Source: Astrothelium macrocarpum (taxonomy: Eukaryota; Ascomycota; Dothideomycetes; Trypetheliales; Trypetheliaceae). Taken from it: DNA of 64,000 nucleotides. This document shows positions 55,034 to 64,000 of the stretch, piece by piece (position 1 is the stretch's first letter; each line of letters begins with the position of its first letter). The DNA is taken from NCBI GenBank assembly GCA_021030915.1, contig JAGEMR010000102.1, positions 1 through 64,000 of the forward strand. The letters run 5' to 3'. Under the pieces are notes generated by a model. It ran no database searches and was not told where the DNA came from. It was given only the letters and a program-made list of their open reading frames with translations. The position numbers were made by a program, and so were the translations under genes.

Positions 55034-56216
55034 GTAGAGCGCAACAGCATGACCTCCAATACCTCATTCCCAAATTGGGGGGTATGCACTGATCGAGCAT
55101 GAAGGCCTCGAGTAATGGTCAGGCATAAGATGCATGGATTTGGATATAGCATGTTGGCTTGGATGCTTCTTGCTGGGTTTTCCAACATTCTCAACAAGAT
55201 ATGATGATGTGGTCGCAAACGAAAGATCATGATGTGGGCGTATATGAAAGATGATGATGCAGTAATTTCCTTGATGTAAATATTGATCATTTCACATTGT
55301 AGATGTGGCGGCTATAAGTGAAACTGCCTTTCGGCTCGTTGTTTTTGGGTTGCTACACTTGTACTTGCGATCCGTGTACTTGTGCGCCGCACCTCTCAAT
55401 ATGTCTGGATTCATGAAGCCGTAAGACAAAATGGTAGCGTTTCTTGTCGGCATGGCCTCGACTCTCTTGCTTCGTCTTGCATGGCACAGCCAGGATTAGA
55501 TGCAGGTAAGGCAGACCCGCCTGTGTGCCAATCGCTCACGTGTTTCGTAGCTTTTTAGAGAACAGCTGCTACAGACAGCTGACAAAGCTTCATATTTACA
55601 AATCAGCCATCTCAAATATCCGCATCCTATCTTCAAATTAAATCCTAATAATTATTAAAAGATATTTATTTATTTTATTGATTTCTCGTCGTCATGTATG
55701 CAGAATATTTTCGGCGAAACTATGAACGGTTTTGACTGCTTTGGCGCTATGGCGCTCCGTCGGTAGCAATTACCTCATTGGCCAATGTATTCCAGCCCCG
55801 CACCTCTCCAGTGATGATTAATTACACCGTGATTTTTGTTGTCCATCGAAGTCAGCTTCGCCTGTGCGGATCCTTTCTCTCCGCTGACGATTTGGCCAAA
55901 TCCATCTCCGGAACGACCAGCATGTTTGATGCTTTCCTGATCAACGTGCATCTGTGCATTCAGCTGTGACCTTACTGTCGCATATCTAGAATAACTCTGG
56001 TTGTATCTTCTAGATCTACGGTAGCACGCAAAATAACCAAGATGGCGCAGCAATCAGTTGCAGTGACTCATGCTGGGGACTGTGGCGCCTGCAGCTTGTC
56101 TGCCTTGCTTGAACGATGCAGCGATATATTGACGGGATGAAGTCGGTTGCGACTGGTACTTCGATACTCTGGCACTTCGGCGAATTTACCCAATCCTTTT
56201 TTTACTATGCATCAAG
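55034..56216. other. Intergenic region with a repeat copy
   Basis: It carries a 200-bp block (about 55563-55770) whose two ends match those of a block at 59371-59945 (see findings), and a 25-bp duplication (GATGATGTGG...GAAAGAT) at about 55203-55252. No gene is recognised. Confidence 0.55.
55563..55770. repeat. Repeat family 3, short copy
   Basis: It begins CAGCTGCTACAGACAGCTGACAAAG and ends GTTTTGACTGCTTTGGCG, TATGG, CGTCGG. Both ends recur in the same orientation at 59371-59427 and 59902-59945, with a longer interior in that copy. It is AT-rich in the middle and non-coding. It sits 5' of the NACHT-ankyrin pseudogene. Confidence 0.6.
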
Positions 56217-59173
56217 ATGGACCCCCTCAGCCTTACTGCGAGCATTATTGCGGTCGTGCAGCTCTCTTGCGAAATTGTCAAGTACCTGAGCGATATCGAA
56301 AACGCGCCCAAGAAGTGCAAGCAATGTGTGATCAAAACGTCAAATATCCAAAGCCTCCTTCTCAGCCTTCAATATCGTCTGGAAGAAAGACAGTCCGGCG
56401 AAATTTGATTCGATGAAATACAAAAACTCGAAGATCCGGATGGTCCTTTAAGCCAATACAAGCAAATTTTGGAAGAACTACATTCGAGACTTCAAACTCA
56501 AAATGATTTCCAAAAAATCAAAAAACGATTATTGTGGAAATTCAGCAAAGAAAAAATCAGAATTATTCTAGTGAGAATGGAGCGGTTAAAGAATATCATA
56601 AACATTGCGTTCGAGAACGGTCATTTGTGAATCTCACATCAAAATGAGAAAACGTTACATATTCACAGCATATAGCAAATTATCCCAAAATATCCAAAAG
56701 GATACATCCTCCATTCAAACCTCTCTGCCCGTTCTTCAAACACATACCGTCAATGAAAAGCACAATACCATGATACAATAACTATCGCCGATCGATTTTT
56801 CGGCTCAGCAGCAAAATATCATTTCCAGAAGACAAGATGGCACTGCACAATGGTTCTTAAACTCTCCAGAATTCAAGAATTGGCTACAAGAATCAGACAA
56901 GACGCTGTTCTGTTCCGGTATACCAGGAGCAGGCAAGACGATGATGGTAGCAGTTGCCATTGATTATCTTTCCCAAACAACACGGAATAATACTATTGGG
57001 GCGGCCTATTTCTTTTGTGATTACATGACGCAAGCAGAGTACAGTGAATGTAATCTTTTGGCTGCTCTTCTAATGCAGCTGGTAAGAAGTCGGCCTGACA
57101 TTGCAGCCCGTGTAATATCCCTCCACGACCGCTATTTGCATAAAGGAAAACAGCCACGTCTTGGTGAGCTGACGAATGCGCTACTTTCTACATGTTTGTG
57201 CTACTCCACTGTATATATTGTAGTGGATGCGCTCGATGAGTGGTCGAATACAAATGGCGCACGACACCGATTTATTGACAAGCTTACCAAAATCCAGGAG
57301 AGCAGTCACTTGCGACTGCTATTCACGTCCCGACACATCCCCGAGGTGGAAGAGGTCTTTCGATCAAGCCTTCGTCTGGAGATACGAGCTAGCGAAGAGG
57401 ATGTGAAGCGCTATATTGCAGCACAAATACCACGAATCCGCATCCCAATCGATGATCAATGTCGTGTATACATAGAATCGAAGATCATTGAAGCTGTCGA
57501 TGGCAGGTACGTGTCGTCACATGCTCGCTTGGACTGCTCACTCTTGATTTATGTTTGATAGGTTTATGCTTGCGAAGCTATGCATTGATGCGCTCGTCGA
57601 GCAGATAGCATTGAAGCGATTGCGCTCGACCGTTGCGAAGCTGCGGAAAGGCTCAGAGGCACTCGATTTAGCTTACGAGAATGCGTTAGATCGCGTAGAT
57701 GGACAACCAAAAAGTCATCGCGAACTTGCTAAACGAGCCCTGTACTGGATCTTGTTCGCACGAAGACCTATTACTATCAATGAACTACGCCACGCCCTCG
57801 CGATTGAGCCTCGTAAGAGCAAACTGGATCAAGAAAATATTACTGAAGCAGGGCTTATCGTTTCCGTCTGCGCTGGACTTGTTACCATAGATGATAAAAG
57901 TAACATCATCCGTCTTACACATTATACTACATACGAATACCTTAATCGGACTCGACAAGATTGGAATCCAGATGCCCAGCAAGATATAGCAACAGCTTGT
58001 CTGACATACTTATCATTTGATGCATTTCGGTGCGGCAGATGTACTAGCAGCAACAGTATTGACAGAAGGCTCGCAGAAAATCCATTCTTCGACTATTCAG
58101 CACATTACTAGGGCGATCATGTCCGACCAGTTGAAAGCAATCCTCTTGTTTTGAAACTAGCACTCGAAATGCTTTGTAACGATGCGATAGTCGACTCTAT
58201 CGACGAAGCTGCATCAGATTTTGACCTTGATGTCTTGGACCGAGACCCAATAAATAGGCTACATCTAACTGCGAGGTACGGACTAGTTTGTTTGACCCGG
58301 AAGCTTCTTGAGAGCAAAGCCCGTGCAAGCTACATCAATGTCGACTCGAAGGACTTCACATGTAGAACTCCGTTGTTTATTGCAGCCGCTAATGGCTATG
58401 AGTATGTGATGGAGGTCTTGCTTGGAAAGGGTGCCAACATGACCCTGGAGGATACACTCGGCGACAATGCGCTCAATATGGCTTCGTACGGCGGGCATAA
58501 GCATGCCGTGAAGCTACTGCTCAAAAATGGCGCTGACGCTAATGCAGAGGGCGGAGCGTTTAGCAAGGGCTATGCACTCCAGGCAGCTTCGGCCGGTGGT
58601 CATGAGGAGATCATGAGTCTACTGCTCGAAAATGGCGCTAATGTCAACGCGCGCAGCGGGCTAACCGGCACTGCGCTCTGCGAAGCATCAGCAAGTGGCA
58701 ACGCGCAGGCGGTGAGGCTACTGCTCGAAAACGGCGCCCAAATCAACGCGAAGCATGAAGGCCTCGGATTCCCCGATAACGCACTTCGAATAGCGGCAGC
58801 GGGTGGCCACACCGAAGTGGTGAAATTGCTGTTTCAGAACTGCGCCGACATCAACGCGGATGGCGAAACGTACGGCAAGGCACTGCATGCGGCTATACTC
58901 GAAGAACATGAGCCGGTGGTGAAGCTGCTGCTCGATGAGGGAATCGACGTCAATACACAGGCCTGCGCGAACATGAAAATGTTGAGAAGACACCGCGTGA
59001 GAAGATGCAGTGCGCTCTGGGCAGCTTCATTTAAGGGCTCTGAGCCGATTGTGAGACTGTTACTGGATAGAGGTGCAAAAGCCACTACGCATGCGCTCCA
59101 AACGGCGCGAAAGCTCGGTTATGAGCAAGTGGTAAAGCTGCTGCTTGAGAGGGGCGTTGAGCCTGGAATATGA
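56217..59173 (+). pseudogene. NACHT-ankyrin (NLR) pseudogene with three Trp-to-stop changes
   Basis: Otherwise continuous coding sequence: N-terminal helical domain (MDPLSLTASIIAVVQLS), two ordinary introns (about 56628-56676, GTGAAT...TAG; about 57509-57562, GTACGT...GATAG), NACHT domain with Walker A GIPGAGKT and Walker B YIVVDALDEW, then about seven ankyrin repeats (58151-59173, for example HKHAVKLLLKNGADANAE). Three in-frame stops remain: TGA at 56406, TAA at 56779 and TAG at 58109. At each site the family has Trp (W in LSPIDFSAQQ context, W in HYWGDHVR). Each needs G-to-A changes only, the signature of RIP on this strand. A full-length protein of about 950 residues would be an NLR. It is probably a recent pseudogene, since the rest is well preserved. 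Confidence 0.8.
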
Positions 59174-59370
59174 AGCTAGTGGTATTGGAACTGACACTAA
59201 GCCCTCTTTTTAGTTCTAGTTGGATACAGACGGCTTTTCTGTGTGGCCGGTTGCGCATTATAGGGTTATTCAGAGAAATGCAGTACAGAAGTGAGTCCAG
59301 CTAATTCCACGCTAATTGTTGACCTCTGGAGAACGCAATTTAAATCAAAGATAGATTCAAGAAGCATAGT

Positions 59371-59945
59371 ACTGCTGCTGCGGACAGCTGACAAAGCCTC
59401 GTATTTGCAAACCAGGTGTCCCAACTCATTAGCGCGAAATGCTGAAATCATGCAAAAGATGAGATAACAGGCCATAATAGACGAAATTCGACTGTCTGAG
59501 CAGCTTGTGAGATAGCTGCTGAGCTAGCCCTTTATGTAACAGCCGAAGATTCTTCAAAAACAAGACGAATTTCGTTTACTAATTTCTGATTAAGCAATGA
59601 GTAAGATGTAAATAAGCAAAATTTAATCTCTCGGTATTTCTGTTTAATTCTCAGCCATATTTTGTGGCTGATTTTATTCATCAATGATGATTGAATATCA
59701 AGATTTGCTGATTAAGCATTTGATTAAAAATATAGTCAGCAGAAATTTATCTCATTTTCAAAAAATTTCAGTAGCAATATGAAGGGCTAGCTCAGCAGCT
59801 GTCTCATGAGCTCAGACAGTCGAATTTCGTCTATTATGGCGTGTTATCTCATCGTTTGTGATTTCAGTGATTTCGGCAATTCGCGCTAACGAAAAATCAG
59901 AGTTTTGACACTTTCTGCGGTATGGCCGACCGTCGAAAATTCGAC
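59371..59945. repeat. Repeat family 3, long copy
   Basis: It begins CTGCTGCGGACAGCTGACAAAG and ends GTTTTGACACTTTCTGCGG, TATGGCCGACCGTCG, as at 55563-55770. The extra interior is the foldback element at 59458-59853. Confidence 0.6.
59458..59853. mobile_element. Foldback element with long near-perfect inverted arms
   Basis: About 73-bp arms (59458-59532 and 59782-59853) are near-perfect inverted copies: GATGAGATAACA, GCCATAATAGACGAAATTCG, ACTGTCTGAGC, GATAGCTGCTGAGCTAGCCC on the left, reversed on the right. The inverted match continues weakly outward (AGCGCGAA near 59431 and 59880). The core (59533-59781) is AT-rich and non-coding. No target duplication is clear. Confidence 0.82.
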
Positions 59946-60049
59946 TTCGCCAGTAGATATCTATGTGCCACACTCTAATTCGAGAGACCACCAGGTTTAC
60001 GCAATGCTTTGTTATACCAAGCAATTGCCACTCATTAGAAAGTCAATCC

Positions 60050-61434
60050 TTACTCAACCCGCAACAAAGGCCCTTCTTTCAAAGGTTCCTGAGCCTTGAA
60101 CTCCAACGGCGTCGGGTTCTCAATTCTTGTCCAATGTACCATGGCAAATCTCAGCCAGTGCGCATATGTTCCCACGACATCGTCCGATCCTACATTCTTC
60201 ATCCAAAGCAACCCTAGCGTGTCCCCCCAAATCCTCGTGAAGCTATGTCCCAGCTTAACACCGAATGACGTCGCCAACAATTGCTCCACGATAGTGCGAG
60301 CCGCTTTCTGCTCTTCCGTCTCCGCCGAGCCTGCCTTTGGCAATGGCAGTGAGAGAAGTTGGAAGGCTCTTGCCCCACTAAAGAAGGCCAGATAGTCGAT
60401 CAGAAGCGCGTGGGTAGCGGTATCGAGCGCGAATATGTGTTTCTCGCCGTACTCGGGCCCGTTCCATCCCAGCTCCTTGTCTACGGTGCCCAGAACCTGG
60501 TTCATGGCCGTCATTTGTACGCCGTAGTCCCAAAGATCGTCACGCCACTCGGTAAAGCTGCGGCCGTCACTGTCTCCCTTGAGCATGTCTTCCGTGACAT
60601 GCCAGCGCTGAGGATCTTTGATGAGCGGATGCTTATCCATGCCTTCAATATTGGTGCGGCGGTCGTCAGAAGCCCACAGGATCATCAACAGGTCCTGCAC
60701 GCGCTGGGCGTATGGGTTGCTCGGACGGGCGGCCATGAAGAAGTTGAAAAGGCACCGAGGCGCCTCTTCGTTGCCGCCGTTGAACACGATGAACTCATAG
60801 CGGCTTGCGGGTTCGAAAATAGTGCTGCTACACAGCTTCTCGAGGTCACCGATTATCATTGTAGTGACGTCTGAGTAGATGCCGCCATAAGTCAGCAGTA
60901 ATGGGAAACGCACGAGGTCGGAGATGGTCTGACCGCGGTGCGGTCCGTCGATACGGCGGTTGTGGTAGCAGGCAGGGAAGAGCTTGGGATCGGTCGTGTC
61001 GAGGAACTTGGAGATGCCGCTCGGCCCGTCCGTGAGGTCGACGACGCGTATAGTCCAACCGAAAGGCGAAAGGCGGCGATGCCAGGCACGGATATTCCGT
61101 TGGGCATATGGGTGGACGTATGTGTAGCCCTTGTCCCAGAAGAACCAGACGTTCTTTTCAGACGAGACCGGGGGCGCGTTGAGGATGGTTTTGTCGATTA
61201 TTTCATCGGAACGGGCATCAAGCTCTGATGGAGGGTCAATGATTATTTATTGATTTATCTGCCTAACCATTGAGAGGCACTCTTTAGCTGGAGACATTTC
61301 GCACCTTCTCGAGGAATTGCCTTCATGGTTGGGGGCATAGTGTAGAGGGGATGTTCCCTCATCAGAGGTGCGTCTACCTTGTCGACAACTGCGTGGGCGA
61401 TACCATTCCCATGAACCTCACTGATGGCGGTCAT
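60050..61434 (-). CDS. Capsule-polysaccharide-synthesis-type glycosyltransferase
   Basis: Two exons, 61434-61305 and 61224-60050, with a 79-bp intron (GTGCGA...CATCAG); 434 residues. It matches the fungal Caps_synth-like glycosyltransferase family: KNVWFFWDKGY, AWHRRLSPFGWTIRVVDL, then SDLVRFPLLLTYGGIYSDVTT, which is the sugar-nucleotide/metal-binding region (normally GG(I/V)(W/Y)(L/A)D). The C-terminal half (EWRDDLWDYGVQMTAMNQVLG, FTRIWGDTLGLLWM) is family-typical. There is no obvious signal peptide or membrane span. The sugar and acceptor are unknown; a cell-wall or surface glycan is the usual guess. It appears intact. Confidence 0.82.
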
Positions 61435-63855
61435 GATGATTCAAGGTTAATCTAGGTGGCGAGTTATCAGTGAATGAGATGCGGAGACGCACTAACTCAG
61501 ACGACAAGGCACAATTTTGCTTAGGAATTGAGGGCTTTGTTGACTTTGTGGATTAAGCAGTGCGTTCGATGGGGTTCTCAGGTAGGCTTCATAGGGTGAT
61601 TAAATAGATATTTGATTAGGGCTAACTGTATTAGATTGAAAGAAATCACCGAATCATCGGTACCAGCGGGTGATTCTGCCAAAGGTAGAAGGCTAGAGGC
61701 CTGATTATGCGGGTGCTCTATTGTATACCTGGATATAGTTGGGGATCTCTCCTTGAGTGTGCCTCCAGTTGACATTTTCATTTGCTTTCCTCTACCAAGT
61801 GTCGTCATTGAATGGATTCCTGGTCTTCAGCTCTCCAACTGCCGGCCAATTCCTCTTAAAGTCCCGTCTGTTGCGATCAAGAAGACCTTGCGCGTCCTTG
61901 CTTTTCTGATACTCAAAGCAATGTGTATCTAGAAGCCTCTGAATGGTCACTTTGCCAAATAGCAGTTCACCGAAGAAGACCCAGTAAACATTTGGGCCCA
62001 GCACGCAGATGCTATGGTTTTACTTAGCTGCATTGCACTTATATCCTCCGAGGGGTCGGTCTACAGTGCTCGGCCGTTCGATGCTACCAAATCTCGGTTA
62101 AATTGGAGTTTAGAAGGTTAGAAGACTGATTACGTGTCTACTTGGGTCCTCTATTGCATAAGGTTACCTAAGGTGCCTGGGTATAGTATTGTATTATATC
62201 CAGGTGTAGTATCTATTAAGTGCTTGTATTGAATTACTTCCCGATCTTCGGTTTCCGATTATCTACGTAGATTACCCGAGACTCACGACTGTTATTTGGA
62301 AGCTGCTGTCTGTATCCACGATAGCTGCGATGTGCTCTACCATAGCTGCCGCTACTGCTTTGGGACTAGACTAGCACGTCAGAATTCGTGAAACAACGTA
62401 ATTACAGTCTTACCAAAATTTTTATCAACCTATGTTCCCGGACTGGCTACAATTTTCATAATATATCTTATTGATTCCCTGGATTATATTCTATACAAAT
62501 TCAAATGAAATAATTCGTTATTTGGTCATTTATTTGTTCAAATTCGATGGAGTGGTAGTAAATTTGGTGGGGTTGCTACGGGAACGAAGTCTGTCAGGAT
62601 GCCTGACGTACATAGCCGTCTCTTCCTCTGAGGAACGTAGACTTCTAATTTGCACTTTCCATGCTTTTTCTCTCGGCCTACGTACTTTAACGACGACAGC
62701 TTCGACTGCTCTAGATGAGCCGGGACCTGCTCGTAGATCTCAAGACGACCCTGCTGGACCTGCTTCCGCCAAAGTCCTGCGTCGACAAAGTATGTGATGG
62801 ATATCTGCAATAATGCATATACGAATGGCTGCGCTGCAGCGAGCTCACTCTGTGTTGCCCCGTGTACGGAAGGTAAATATCTCGTGATATCGAACCAACC
62901 AGATGTTATGAGAGAGACTTTCGCGCCGGTGCAGATGTTTACCCCCCGGTACCTGCGGGGTGGAGTTCCCGAACTTCAAACCTAACATGGGCCGAGCTCC
63001 GTGACATGATAAATGTGGAAAACACTTGTGGCAACGGAAGAAGCAGGAAATATGCCTGGTGAGTAAACTTTAGCTCCGAATAGAAAATAACATCATGAAA
63101 ATTTTTCTCCATTGAGACAGGTTTGGCATAGCTTGAGGAAGCTTGGAATACGTAGGCGGGATACTATAAGCCTCCTACCTTGGTAAGAGCTATCCTTGCA
63201 CACCATTCGACATATTGAGCAGTAAGTTACTACAGATCTATTTAAGTTTATGATGTCTGTAGGCTCCCCCCCCCTTTTTATTTCTCATATAGGTACTATC
63301 TACTACCTTTCTATAGCTGTTGAACAACAGACTCTGCATGTTGCGCATATTGTGGCCGGGATTCTAGGCGAAGAAAAGCGAGTTTTGGGAGCCAAATGAG
63401 GGGGATAACAGCCCTTTCTTCGATATCCGTAATTGATTTGTCGTAAATGATTGCTCGACTCATGGGGGATTGGCGATACAGCTGCGCACACACACAACAG
63501 GATGGCCCTGTGGGTGACACTGTGGAATAGGAGGGCGTTGAGCAGGGTCTCCAATGTTGGAGTTGGCCAAGAAAGGATGAGGTTAAATCACATATCAGGT
63601 ATCTATGCGGAGACATGGATGGTGTGAGTCGGTAACAGATTTCATGCTAAGGCTCGACAGTATCAACCTTGCACTTTAGCCTAAGTCTTGAGACCCGAGT
63701 CCCGATTTCCGAAATCCCCGATGCTCGCTCTGCTGTCGGTGGCGTTGGGACTCGCTGGGCTGCATGAGCAGCCGCAAAACCCTCTTCAACTCTTGAAGTT
63801 TTTCTACTCTAAAACTCACGCATAGTCGTACCAACGCGTCTTGAGGATTGGCATC
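61435..63855. other. Gene-poor stretch with an unassigned fragment
   Basis: A minus-strand frame at 61792-62004 (for example LLDRNRRDFKRNWPAVGELKTRNPF before its stop) looks like the C-terminal end of a real protein, but I recognise no family and find no upstream part. The zone 62540-62700 shares motifs with 800-870 and 47460-47520 (dispersed repeat). Nothing else is recognised. Confidence 0.45.
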
Positions 63856-63966
63856 ATGGGGGCACAGAGAGAGAAGAAAGACACTACTACGGTGGTGCCC
63901 AAGCGGAAAGATGCGTCAAATACTCAGGGAACAGAGCCAGTGAAAGGAACACTGGTGGACTATTTT
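63856..63966 (+). CDS. First exon of a gene running off the window
   Basis: An ATG at 63856 opens 37 basic, hydrophilic codons ending in a phase-0 GTAAGA donor after GTLVDYF. The short hydrophobic-aromatic end after a Gln-rich region is faintly like a PCNA-interacting (PIP-type) motif of DNA repair proteins, but that is weak. Too little is present to name it. Confidence 0.45.
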
Positions 63967-64000
63967 GTAAGAGGGCGTGAATTAATAACATAGACAGTTC

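Larger units (their letters stand above)
59174..60049. other. Gene-less stretch with nested repeats
   Basis: This interval is almost entirely repeat: family 3 long copy (59371-59945) with a foldback element (59458-59853) inside. Confidence 0.7.

Noticed and set aside
56629..56631. A fourth apparent stop (TGA) and a frameshift in the NLR pseudogene
   Set aside because: A 49-bp intron with GTGAAT donor and TAG acceptor removes it and restores the family sequence.
61792..62004. A second gene upstream of the glycosyltransferase
   Set aside because: Only a C-terminal-like piece is visible with no ATG or upstream exon; described as an unassigned fragment instead.
1..64000. CRISPR array, rRNA operon, or bacterial operon features
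   Set aside because: No regularly spaced repeats, no rRNA motifs; introns and gene families are fungal.

Overview
The window is genomic DNA of a filamentous ascomycete. The evidence is short (about 50-120 bp) spliceosomal introns with GTRNGT donors and CTAAC-type branch sites, fungal-only gene families (HET domain, fungal STAND/ankyrin proteins, fungal SLATT, SAT-type polyketide synthase, verprolin, endopolyphosphatase), and AT-rich blocks and G:C-to-A:T nonsense changes that resemble repeat-induced point mutation (RIP). I cannot name the species. No rRNA, tRNA or CRISPR array was found.

Layout. 1-540 is an extreme AT block. 1.5-7.2 kb is a conserved gene patch: a Tma17/Adc17-like proteasome chaperone, verprolin, a predicted mitochondrial membrane protein and a GPI-anchored copper superoxide dismutase-like protein. 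7.2-12 kb is gene-poor, with a decayed mitochondrial inner-membrane protease (IMP1-like) copy, an M20 amidohydrolase and a foldback element. 12-18.4 kb holds an intact six-exon helical/ankyrin protein, a broken HET domain and a cysteine-rich secreted protein. 21.5-32.9 kb holds a secreted FAD oxidase with a GC-AG intron, a 5'-truncated kinase-like protein of the HeLo-associated type, a CCHC gag-like pseudogene, a small secreted protein, a P450 relic and a SLATT membrane protein. 33.1-38.4 kb is one intact non-reducing polyketide synthase (SAT-KS-AT-PT-ACP, five exons) with no thioesterase. After a gene-poor stretch come a SAM methyltransferase (42.2 kb), endopolyphosphatase (43.9-46.2), a CorA-like transporter (47.9-49.5), a HET protein with C-terminal repeats (51.2-53.4), a C2H2 protein (53.9-55.0), a NACHT-ankyrin pseudogene with three in-frame stops (56.2-59.2), a Caps_synth-type glycosyltransferase (60.0-61.4) and the first exon of a gene leaving the window at 63.86 kb.

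Three themes stand out. First, a family of 216-246 bp inverted-repeat elements (MITEs) occurs six times (5.6, 16.9, 25.1, 27.7, 30.1 and 50.0 kb); three copies have 4-bp target duplications, and the 25.1 kb copy sits inside a reading frame that becomes continuous when the element and one duplication are removed. Second, the window is rich in allorecognition/innate-immunity-type genes (helical-ankyrin, HET, HeLo-kinase-like, SLATT, NACHT-ankyrin), about half broken. Third, the polyketide synthase is intact but has no clear cluster partners nearby. The picture is of an accessory, transposon-eroded region with some conserved housekeeping genes. Exon structures below were worked out by hand from splice motifs and reading phase.
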